DNA of 64,000 nucleotides from Streblospio benedicti (lineage: Eukaryota > Annelida > Polychaeta > Spionida > Spionidae): assembly GCA_019095985.1 (NCBI GenBank), contig CM032666.1, positions 39,648,435 to 39,712,434 of the forward strand. Direction: 5' to 3'. This document shows positions 28,473 to 64,000 of this stretch, in pieces. The stretch's first letter is position 1; each line of letters starts with the position of its first letter. Below the pieces are notes generated by a model, which was not told the origin of the DNA, ran no database searches, and worked only from the letters and a program-made list of their open reading frames with translations. Made by a program: the position numbers and the translations under genes.

Positions 28473-31400
28473 TTCGTTCAAATATAGTGTGATCATGGCC
28501 ATGTTCTGTATCTAAGATACATACATGTAAAGTATGTGTTACACCACTATCATACTTGCAATAATATGACGAGGGTATCTATCTAATGTTTAACATTCAG
28601 TAGAGTTACATGCTCTAAATATACATGTAATTGTTGGTTTTCAAGTAACAAGCTAATGTATGTTCTTTGTTTCTATAGATAATTTAGAAAAAAAGAAAAA
28701 AAAGAAAAAAAAGAAAAAAATAACGCACAAAAAACACCAGCAGGCCTGCAATTTAAGAAATACCTTTACAATAGATCTTGCAAAATGCGTAGGATGGGCA
28801 TAAAGGGATAACTGGTTCTCAACCACCATTTCGAAGAAAAAAACCTACACCAGAACATGTTGCATGTCAAGTTGCATATTTATGTAATATATTGGCAGTT
28901 CATTTTTTGTACGTTTTTTTTTTATTGTAACAATGGCCAGGTTGTTTTCAAAGCTTGGCCAGTGAACTATTTATCAACATTTAGCAATTTCCGTCACCCA
29001 CTGCATGTGGAAAATTTGCATGTAAAGCAATATGGCTTCATTCAACCAAACAACCAAAATAGATAAAAGTTAATTACCTAAGGTAGTATTGTAGTATAAA
29101 TCATTAAAGAATGGTGCAATGAAAATGGAATGAAATTTTGCAACTTTGCTTGACCTAACTAAGTAGACGGTCAGTTTTTGAGATCGTTAACTTAAATATG
29201 GGGTCGCACAGTACAGGTTAGAAGCTTGCATGCTCTATAAAAGACAATGAAAGTGAAAAAAAGAACTGCCTTAAAAGCAATAGGGCCAGTGCAATTTACT
29301 GTTAAACCTGTTTTGCGACTACTGCCTCTTCTGTAGCGAACCGGTTAATTTATGTATAAACCCTAAAATTATGTTTTTGTCATGATGTCTTTTCTTGCCT
29401 CTGCAATAAAAAACACAGCTGATTTGCATAACGCTCTGTAGGGTTGTTGCCTGTTATGTGAATTGGATTAAACAATTCACATTGCAATTTTCGAACGTGG
29501 GGGTGGAACGATTGAGATTTTGTTCGAAAGATAACTTTATATTGACAATTGCAACCCCAGCCCTTGCAAACCTAGCATTCGGGGGGTTGCAGGTTAAATA
29601 AAGAAGGATTAAGACGATTAGATAATCAAGGTATATTATAATCAGACTATCTATACTTTGGATATGAAAAATGGTAGTTGAAATATGTGGAGTAATTGGA
29701 ATAAGCCCATGATGGAATTAGCAGTGTTGATTGCGTTCATCTGTTTGCTTACTGCAAAGGGTGAGTATTTTTTGCAGATTAACCACGTGTTATGACTGCC
29801 ATTCAAAAGAGTCATGTTCATTTGGTTTATAAGTATGAGGTTTAAACATACGTATTTATATATAAGATGCACTCCAATGACTGAAAGAGGAAAACACACA
29901 CATTCACACGCACGCACACACACACATACACAGAGAAACACATACTCACACACAGAAAGAAAAAGAAAAAAGAAAAGAAAATTAAAGAGAACTTACAGAA
30001 GTAACGGCAGAAAATGTTCTGCATCTGTCTCACACGTTGTTTACAATTAACGACCATACCTGTACATGTATGCAATTGAATTGGAAGAGAGAAAGAGACA
30101 CAATTCCTGACTAGATTATAACTTCAAAAGCAATTGCTTCTCAATAATTATCAACACACCTTATTTAATCGATCTTATATTAATTTACTTGTCTGACACC
30201 TCATCATCACCAACAGCCGAAAAATGCGCCATTCTGAGTACAACTATAGGCATAAAATTCAAGAGGAGAATCGCACATGAATGAAATGTTGTGGGTTCCT
30301 AAATATTTTATATACCCCAAAGGAGCCTTCCTACTCGAGAATGAAATCTGCATCCCCACCTTCCAATAACGCCTCCACTGAGAATCCAGATTTTACAAGA
30401 AGTCGTGTTTCAAAAACGGGATTGATAGCGGTCATCCCTGTATCTGCCCAAATATATTATATCTTTGATCTGTCTATGGATTACTCTTTCAATACAAGCG
30501 AAGGCGGTGAAGGGGCGCAATGAACAGATGGACGATCTCAAGTTAAAGTCAGGTGATGGGAAGCGCATTTATAAGAAGTCAAGTGTTATAAAAACAAACG
30601 CCTGGCTAATTTGCGTTACACTTCAACTTTCTGAATTTTCTGAATAAAGCTTTTGAGGCAATTTTGGAAATGCGATCGATTATCTTATCTTAGACAGGAT
30701 TTACGAGTGTGCTTATTAAGATTCGGTATATGTGATATCCATGCCATTTTAGCCCATGCGGAGACCTGTCTATGACCTGAATCGGAATATCTGAATCTAA
30801 ATATTTCATCTGCAGAATGGTTGTTAGGCCTCCTCATAAGAAGCAATGCCTCAGCTGGTTGGAGAGCGCACACCATGACTGTCATCCGTAAAACTGGTAA
30901 TAGAGTCGACACGGAAGACTTCCAGTGTCTTGGCTAAGGTTATTCCACTCCGGAATCTGTTAAAGTAGAAAGTGCTTGAAACAATCTGCTTGTCAATTAC
31001 CAATTAAACTATCTACATGTACATGTGAGTCTCTCATGTTACTCTACCAGCGTTCAACTTGATAATGATCCAATGATTCAGGATTCAAGTCAATGCCACC
31101 CCCCATGTTGGAGTTTTAAAAACCGGGTCAGACGCTAATCACGACCGACATCCCTCTGTCAGGCTTGGTCTACCAATGTCTCGAAGCAGAGGAGTCAGAG
31201 AGATAATATAATACAACTCTCTCCACCCAACTGGCTGCTCCTTGTCAACTGACTTCAAGAGAGTCCAATTCATGTTCTCTGCTGTGTCCAAGATTGCACC
31301 ACACAATTTCAGTGTGGACTGCATGATGGTCGTATATATGCGGCTTCCCTCAGTTGGTGACTGTGCAGTATGGACGTGCATAAATCTGTAAACCTAGCAT

Positions 31401-32903
31401 GCTGTAGTTTACGTTTTACACAATATTATGGTGATATACCTACCCCATAGACGACGTTTAAAGTATCAAATGCAAACAATAAAACTAAGTAATTATGAAA
31501 TCATACTTTTCTGTTCTTTTATTTGTCTTGAGTTTCAGCATGGATGGCTTATAATTGTGACACATTCGTAATGAATATCAAATCTAATCTAGAAAATTGC
31601 ACCCATCACTACAAAGAGCGTTTTATACAGGGTGACATTACAGTATCAACTATCCACCTAAATGTGCATATTTTACAATACCAGAGGAGATGCGAACGAA
31701 GCATTCCTGTATAAATGGTTTGAAATTGTTCCATATCAAGGGTAACAATGTCATGTCCAAATTCATTGTTTTATCATGTACTAAACAGTATAGTAACTAA
31801 AATCAAATTCTTTAGTCGCAGGTGTCCAGTAAACGGAAATACGACACTCGTCTTTTCTTTGTGGTTCAAAAATGTTTTATTCATACTTCCTATATCAAAA
31901 TACAAAAGATTTGATTAACTGCCAGTAAAAACAGCGCCAGCATTTTTCACAATCTACAGTAAATATAAAAACCGCTATGATCAACATTTTTTTACTGACG
32001 AAAAAAAAGAAGAAAAAAGAAGAGAAGAATACAGCACAATAAACAAAACAAAACAACACATTGGAGTAAGTAATATTACATTCCACGGAGAATAGATGTG
32101 TGAAGTCGTCAATGATTTATTATAGCCTCAGAAAAAAAACAAGAAAAAAGTCTTCCCATAGCTATGTTGCATTAAAAAGACAGATGGTGAATGATAGTCA
32201 ACGAAGTCGCCGTATTATAGATGAACCACAAACAGTATCTTCCTTTTGAGACTTCTGTATGAATCTACCATCTGCACGAGTAGGTGAAGATTCTATTATT
32301 TTCTTCTCCAACAATTTTTTGTGCGGCATTTATTTCCTAATGCAACACCAATAAAATGGTGCAGTTTGGTTTTTGAAATACAGACAAATGAAGACACTTA
32401 AGATGATATAAATCGGTAAGCAAAGAACACTACAGTGTGTAATTTAATTGGCTTTGCATTATATATATAGCTGAGACCATCAATTATCATAAAACATGAC
32501 AACTGTCCTACTGTCCTACTAGACACAGCCCGTGAGAAAATACTTCTAGAAACACAGTAAGCTATTGTAGGATAGACGATTTACACATATATAAGAATAG
32601 TAATTTGTAAATGAACATGTTACCAGTTTTCTAATGTATTGTGTCATCATATTTTATCAAGCTATTAGCACCCTTTAGTCAGTGATAATACTTGATTCTC
32701 GTTTTTTTTATCTTACTTTATGTCTATGGGATGCAGCTGTCGGACACATGTTAACTACTCAAGACATAAAACAAAACAAAAACAAGTACACACAAAACCC
32801 CAGGCCCCACGTACACATAAACCATAAAACAAAACTAATAAACACAATCAAAGCAAAGTCCATCAGTATGCCTGTCTAAAGTCACATTTTAGTCATCTAC
32901 ATC
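28473..32903. other. Intergenic, no supported gene
   Basis: About 4.4 kb between ADA and the LINE fragment. It contains an A-rich AAAAAAGA tract at 28686-28720, a CA/GA-rich patch at 29885-29975 and another A-rich patch near 32000-32060. Open frames of 60-100 codons occur at 30281-30647 (+), 30685-30912 (-) and 31139-31381 (-). I recognise no domain in them and see no convincing splice partners. Confidence 0.45.
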
Positions 32904-34161
32904 ATGTTTCCATTCTCAAAGTCTTCTTTCAAGCAAGTTCCACGCATCACTAAGACACTAAGACACTTCCAACATAGATTTGTCGATGGTCGCTCGTGTG
33001 CCACTCAACTCCTCCAGTGCATGGATGAGTGGACAAAGATACTTGATAGAGGAGGTTCATTAGATGCCATATACCTTGATTTTGCCAAGGCCTTCGATTC
33101 TGTACCTCATGGTCGATTAATCAGTACGCTGCGTGGGTATGGCATAACGGGTTCAACATTAGCATGGGTTGAAGACTTCCTGAGAAACCGAAGACAGAGA
33201 GTAAACGTAAATGGTACCGTATCAGACTGATGTGATGTAACTTCGGGCGTTCCTCAAGGCAGCGTCATTGGTCCAGTTCTCTTGGTCATTTACATAAATG
33301 ACATGCCTGAAGTGGTATCAAACATGATCCAATTGTTTGCCGATGACACAAAGATTTTCTCCCAGATATTCTCCCAAGAGGATCATGCTCTACTCCGAGA
33401 GGATTTGCAGCACCTAGAGGCTTGGGCGAGCAAGTGGCAGTTACGATTTAACTCAACCAAATGTAAAGTCATGCACTTGGGACATAGTAACCCTCATAAT
33501 GACTACATAATGGAAAAAGATGTTGTTTTAGCTAGCGCAGCTCAAGAGAAAGATCAAGGAGTAATTGTTGACAGTGGACTGACCTTCAGTGAGCACATTG
33601 CTACCAAAGAAAGCCAACAGAATTCTGGGATTGATACGAAGATCCTTTGAGTGGACTGACAAAGATACTGTAAAACCCCTCTACAAAAGCTTGGTCAGAC
33701 CCCATTTGGAATATTGCAATGCAGTTGCTTTTCCTAGATTTGCAAAAGATGTAAAGCTGTTGTAGAGTGTGCAGAGGAGAGCCACCAAGTTGGTGCTTCA
33801 ATTAAGAGAATTACCTTACAGAGAAAGACTGAAGGCGCTTGACCTCCCTAGTCTAGAGTACAGGAGACAGCGAGGAGACCTCATTGAAGCATACAAGTTT
33901 ATGCAAGGCAAATATAAAGTTCCCTCCCCTCCACTCAAGGTAGACACCAGTTATAGAGTCACGCGAGGGCATGACCTTAGAGTGAGTAAGCAAAGGTGTC
34001 AGAAAAACATCAGACAGGACTTTTTTGCACTCCGAGTGACTGGTCACTGGAATAACCTCCCAGCTGATATTGTTCTATCCCACACTGTGAACACTTTTAA
34101 AAATAGGCTAGATAAGTTCATGTCAGTAAAAAGATATCAGTTTAATATTAGACAAATTTAA
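32904..34161 (+). mobile_element. Broken LINE, reverse transcriptase C-terminal part (Jockey/CR1-like)
   Basis: The translation carries non-LTR reverse transcriptase blocks: HRFVDGRSCATQLL, then AIYLDFAKAFDSVPHGRL, SGVPQGSVIGPVL, and the catalytic FADDTKIF. The post-RT part follows (SLVRPHLEYCN, SVQRRATKLV, FFALRVTGHWNNLP, NTFKNRLDKFM). The 5' part of the element is missing. There is an in-frame TGA at 33228-33230, a frameshift near 33605-33620 and a TAG near 33764, so the copy is inactive. The coding end at 34161 is intact; the 3' UTR probably runs on to about 34,350 (a GGCCTTAGGCC word lies near 34,337). Jockey versus CR1 cannot be settled by eye. Confidence 0.92.
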
Positions 34162-35223
34162 TAAATTATCAAGAGGCAAATTGCTGTTTACTGTGACAAA
34201 TGTATTACTGTGATTAAGTGATATATTAATGATTAATATACAGTGAATAATAGATATGACTAAGGTGCATGCAAAAGTTAATGTTTTATTGTGTTTAAAA
34301 CTGTGGTAAATGATTACTGTTTAAGAATGGTGACAGGCCTTAGGCCTATATTGTCAAATTGTTACTACTACCCCCTACCCCCAACCCCCAATCACCATTA
34401 CACGTGCATAACATATTATGCATTTCTATAAACTGATGAATACGTTCTATTCGTCTAACACTTGTGATTGTACGGTGAAACATCATAAACGATAGATAGA
34501 TTAATTACATCTAATTATGGGCTTGCACATGGGTATGTTTTATTTTGGACAAGTAATTACGACTATATCATGCAATTCCTGGGCATAAGTCAGCGGCATT
34601 TCAAAGAATGGTGGCTTCTAATTATCACTTCCCTATTTCATGAACATGTCAAGTCAATTAATGTTTACACCAGACGACCAGAAAGCTCACAAACCAGATT
34701 GCCAGTGCTATAAAGAGTTTACATGAAAGTTGCTTAATATTTTTTTTGTGCTAATCCGTATGATAGATGGTATACAGAATGGATACCATGATCATGAGGC
34801 TTCATCAAACTATACTTAGCACGATACGGCATGAATCAGACCGTTGATTTCTACCAGGTGGCTGGCAGATCCAGGTTTTTCGAAAATGGGTGTGTGACTG
34901 TGTGGGTGTGGTGGGTGTACACTTATGAGATTTCATGGGTTTTGTGCGCATGATTGATAGCAGATATGCCAAAAACTCCATGAAAATGAAGTATTTTGGA
35001 GGGATCTGTCTATGCAACTGAAGGTCACTTATCGTGCAAATAGTGGGTCAAAGGATGTAAATCATGTGCAATACTCTAACCCAGTTTCGCCCATGAATTC
35101 CCACAAAAACGCAGTACCAGTACACGAGAAAAAAACCCATTACAACTGCCAACAAAAACAAAACAAAATCAACAAAAAAACAAAAACAAAAACAACAACA
35201 ACAACAAAATAAAAAAATGCTTT
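34162..35223. other. LINE 3' flank and intergenic
   Basis: AT-rich sequence ending in an A-rich stretch (AACAAAAACAAAACAAAATC.. to about 35215). The A-rich part could be a retroposon tail. No gene is supported. Confidence 0.4.
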
Positions 35224-35295
35224 ACCTCTGTAGCTTAGTTGGTTTGGACTTCGATTCTTGAACTGAATTTCGTGGGTTGAGGTCTTAGTAGAGCC
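35224..35295 (+). repeat. tRNA-like sequence, SINE head candidate
   Basis: TAGCTTAGTTGG at 35231-35242 matches the Pol III A box consensus exactly. About 32 nt downstream GGGTTGAGGTC (35274-35284) resembles a damaged B box. The spacing fits a tRNA-derived promoter. I could not fold a good tRNA, so a SINE head or tRNA pseudogene is more likely than a working tRNA. Confidence 0.4.
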
Positions 35296-37074
35296 AGGAG
35301 ACAGGTCCTGCAAGACTAGCTATGTCATGCACATTATTTGCGGAGTATAAAATTTTCTCTCGGTTACTGGCTTGTTATGGTAAGTATACGTTTCTGAAAT
35401 ACGTTTGAATTGTGTACAGTTTTTTTGTTTTTGTTTAAAAAATCAAATATAGGTACAAACATCTACCAAGTGTACACAATGCACTTATGATTTTCAATTA
35501 TGAAATTAAGGCAATAAAAAGGAGTCAACGACTCTTTACAAATTTATGCAACTTTAACCGTGCATCAAAGTCTTGACTAATATAAATAATATGCGTAATT
35601 TTAACTTCACAATGCATTAGTGTTACTTGCCATGTCTTAAATTGATATGAATTACGTGTAATAGGTAAAAAAATGACAATGTTAATTATATTATTATAAT
35701 GTCGTGACGGACATATTTGCCATATATATCGTGTGAACTGGTCATTAAACTAGTTATAGATCAGTTTATTCATTTAGTCAAATAGAAATGTAAAAATATA
35801 AAAATATATGTAGGAACACAGACACACGATGAAATAATCAAGCATGCACAACAAACACACGATCTACGGCTTAAACATTTTTGTAATTATATGATATTCA
35901 TTACAATTATGCAAATTGTAACAATTCAGGCGATCAAATCTTTCATATATTCATATGAATTAGCACCATTCATGTTTTAGCCATGACATTTTGATTGTAG
36001 CCGTCATTTAGTTTATGCACACACTATATACATTGTCATGACATATTACAAAGAGTCACTACAAAATAATGATTTGGATAAAAGGTGGTGTTGGTTAAAA
36101 ACACTACCCTGTGAAGTATTTATGAGTAATGTCCCGTGATGCTAATGTCAAGAGGAGGAACATCATAATGGAGCCTACCTCACCTATTTTAGGCTTATTA
36201 ATCAAATCACACGTATTTTTTCTTCAAGGATTGACTTCTTGTAGATTGACTTTGCATAAACGTAAATTATACTTTTCAGAATAAGCGTTTGATGTGTGGC
36301 AAATAATGCTCATTCACAAAGATTAATGACGCTTGACCAATTCACAACAAATAGGCCATTCAGAAGAAATATGATAAAGGCGACCTACATGTATGGTCAT
36401 TTTAGTATTTGTTGGTGGCGTCGCTATAGGCCTATACACATTCTTTCTTAAAAGTTTAAACCCTAGCTAGCCGGACAGAGATATATGCTTGCTTCCAACT
36501 GTTTTCATTACTGGTAGCAATAAATGAGAAGTACACAGGGAAATATAAAGTATAAACTAGGTACATGAAGACAATGCGCCAGTTAACAACGCGAATGATT
36601 CGGCTTTGATCTTTAGAGCTGACTGACGACAGTTTTCGTCTGTGTAACAGGCAGTTGGGTGCACCAGAGAAAAATAGGGTCACATATAGTCTGCCATATT
36701 CCCTCCAAATCAGAACGTTTCAGGCCAACGACCCCTTAACACACATATATGGGTACCTAATGTATAAATGTGACACAATCCATTCGACATAGATGTATTT
36801 AGTTTCTGTTTGAAAGAAGATATCTAAGTACAGATAAGCTGAAATAACAAAATGCAGTAGTCTACTGCCAGATAAATGCACTGTTCTATAAAGTTTTATA
36901 GTTTTAGCCTGATAGATTTGGTTTAGACACTCGCTGATTTCCACGTATGTTCTGTCAGACGCCCAGATATATCATCAATTCGAGGTGATGGTGTCATTCG
37001 CGGTTCAGTTCAGCATAATTGCAACTAATAGGAGGCCATTAATGTTCTGTTAATTAGGTATGCAGTACATGGAA
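35296..37074. other. Intergenic, no gene seen
   Basis: AT-rich sequence with only short open frames, for example 36456-36683 and 36720-36944 on the minus strand, neither with a recognisable domain. The signal-peptide exon of the MAM gene may lie in this area or in the next kilobase, but I could not identify it. Confidence 0.4.
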
Positions 37075-37446
37075 TCATTATTTGTATATATTTGTCTACT
37101 GCTTGAAAAATCCAAAAGTTAAAAAGTACATAAATATATTAATTCTAATTTTAATTTAAATTTCGAANNNNNNNNNNNNNNNNNNNNNNNNNNNNNNNNN
37201 NNNNNNNNNNNNNNNNNNNNNNNNNNNNNNNNNNNNNNNNNNNNNNNNNNNNNNNNNNNNNNNNNNNGCAATAGCTTCTTGATCACAAGTAATAGGCCTA
37301 CTTATTAATACTCGAGATAACACAATACTTATTACTTGTGATCAGGAAGCTTTTGCTTCGAAATTTAAATTAAAATTAGAATTAATATATCTATGTACTT
37401 TTTAACTTTTGGATTTTTCAAGCAGTAGACAAATATATACAAATGA
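37075..37446. repeat. Long palindrome interrupted by gap 2
   Basis: Left arm 37075-37167 plus 37268-37294 and right arm 37331-37446 are inverse copies, about 115 bp each, around a loop of roughly 36 bp. For example TTTGTCTACTGCTTGAAAAA on the left matches TTTTTCAAGCAGTAGACAAA on the right. A 12-bp direct repeat TAATAGGAGGCC occurs at 37026-37037 and 37447-37458. It could be a large foldback MITE. Confidence 0.85.
37168..37267. other. Assembly gap, 100 N
   Basis: Placeholder of 100 N inside the left arm of the palindrome. The right arm reads GCTTTTGCTTCGAA without a break, which predicts that TTCGAA and GCAATAGC on either side of the gap are adjacent. Confidence 0.97.
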
Positions 37447-37799
37447 TAATAGGAGGCCCATGTCTGACATAGGAGCTACACATTTAGGTTTTAAATTACC
37501 GTATGTAGTATGTGGGCCCATAGTGACAGCACAGCGGAATGCTTAGGTAATAAATACATATATAGAGGCTTTCAAACACACTTGCTTAACTATTATGCAG
37601 TTTACGTGTAATTATATTGCGATTCTATGAAGCAAACGATAGATCACAGTAGGTAACAGCTCTAGGGGACAACATGTAAGGGAGAAAAACATTTATATCA
37701 CATCACTTGTTCTATACGTATTTGTTCTTGCAGTGTAAAGCCATTATTTTCGTAGTGTGTAAAATGTCTCACATGCAGATTGACTAAGTATATAACATA

Positions 37800-38480
37800 T
37801 TGTAAGCTTTTAGACTTGTAAACGGCTCCCGGTACTGGTCGAGGCGCCCACACTGCCTGGGTTCTCGTTGTGTTTGTCCGGCGATACGTAGGCCCACACT
37901 ACGGTCGTACAGGGGCCTCTCCCCAGACCAGATTGACGGCCCAACACGGGGGGGCTTTGCACTGGTGCTTGTAGCGACGGCTTCAGACCGTGGCACACGC
38001 CAAGCAGAATATGTATCAAAGAGGGTACTAGATCCAAGACACGTATATATATGTACGAGGGTCTAGTAACCGTATTAATACGTGAGTTATAGTTTGAAAA
38101 GGCCCCGAATCTACGAGATTCGGGGTGGTTGGTTCCTACGATGTTGTCGCAACAACTTCTCAAGCTAAACTGACGGCTATTCCGTCTTGGTGATGGGAAG
38201 TCAACTAAATTGTCCCCATCACCTAGCAACGGGACAGAACACCAATAAAAATGTCCTTTAACCAGTAACCGAGCAACTGGGACACATCGGGCGACGTAAA
38301 AACACGCCATAAACAACACGTACGTCAAAATGACGTACAAAATATACGTATGGAAAGTGCGAGCGTAGGACGTACGGGCCTTCACGGTGCGGGGTCAATT
38401 AGGGATTGACTAGCTGATGGAGACAATGCTACAATTGTCCCACCCCGCACCCCTAACTAGCGTTAGCCCACAATATAATA
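37800..38480. other. GC-rich anomalous segment, unidentified
   Basis: The base composition is clearly richer in G+C and CpG than the neighbours. It contains a perfect 9-bp stem (CCCCGAATC TACGA GATTCGGGG at 38103-38125) and near-inverse GGTGCGGGGTCAATTAGGG / CCCCGCACCCCTAACTAG words at 38387-38460. A 191-codon minus-strand frame spans 37810-38385 with one hydrophobic stretch, but I recognise nothing in it. It may be a repeat or a transposon end; the family is unknown. Confidence 0.4.
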
Positions 38481-38586
38481 TTACAAACATCTCCCTCTCT
38501 GTTCTCTACAGTTTGAGAATCCTCTCTCGCAGTTCCCCAAAGCTTGGCAAACACACAATTTATAATGACTTTTGCTATATTTGCAG

Positions 38587-64000
<25,414 letters not shown>

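Noticed and set aside
30281-31381. Three frames of 75-80 codons between ADA and the LINE
   Set aside because: No domain, no paired splice sites and no composition signal, so they are not called as genes.

Overview
This is a piece of an animal nuclear genome: AT-rich DNA, short exons with GT..AG introns, long introns, CA microsatellites, many small palindromic DNA transposons and two 100-N assembly gaps. The species is not named here. A dispersed repeat at about 13,999-14,650 has an end I recall from bivalve and other lophotrochozoan genomes, so a marine spiralian (mollusc, brachiopod, annelid or similar) is my best guess, not a demonstrated assignment.

Four genes are supported. (1) Elongation factor 1-alpha (+, CDS 4068-7178, promoter near 3342, non-coding first exon). 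It is complete over 7 coding exons (465 aa), with one GC-AG intron that appears to host a box C/D snoRNA. (2) An MPV17-type mitochondrial membrane protein (-, 8660-13863). Six exons are rebuilt by splice sites and homology; the N-terminal exon was not found. (3) Adenosine deaminase (+, 18019-24270), ten exons, about 357 aa, with all catalytic residues. (4) A very large extracellular protein gene (+, 38587 to beyond 64,000). Forty exons are visible, about 2,260 residues, and the phases are consistent throughout. The first exon and signal peptide were not found and the 3' end lies outside the window.

The large gene dominates the right half. Its order is MAM1 to MAM7, a DOMON domain, a linker, MAM8, two EGF-like modules, then one long open exon coding a tryptophan- and tyrosine-rich array with the core Gly-Tyr-Trp-x-Tyr-Tyr. 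I do not recognise that array from any family; it is the best candidate for something undescribed. MAM3, MAM4 and MAM5 are near-identical copies of a three-exon cassette with Thr-Pro-Ala-Pro linkers, so the gene has grown recently by tandem duplication. A 126-bp transposon sits on the TA of the splice donor after one MAM6 exon.

Between genes there are repeats: a hAT relic with a scrap of transposase, a TA-flanked inverted-repeat element, several hairpin MITEs, two copies of a 250-bp repeat downstream of ADA, a broken Jockey/CR1-type LINE at 32,904-34,161, a tRNA-like SINE candidate and a long palindrome. Both N gaps look like assembly artefacts: one lies inside a false duplication, the other inside a palindrome whose arms predict no missing sequence.
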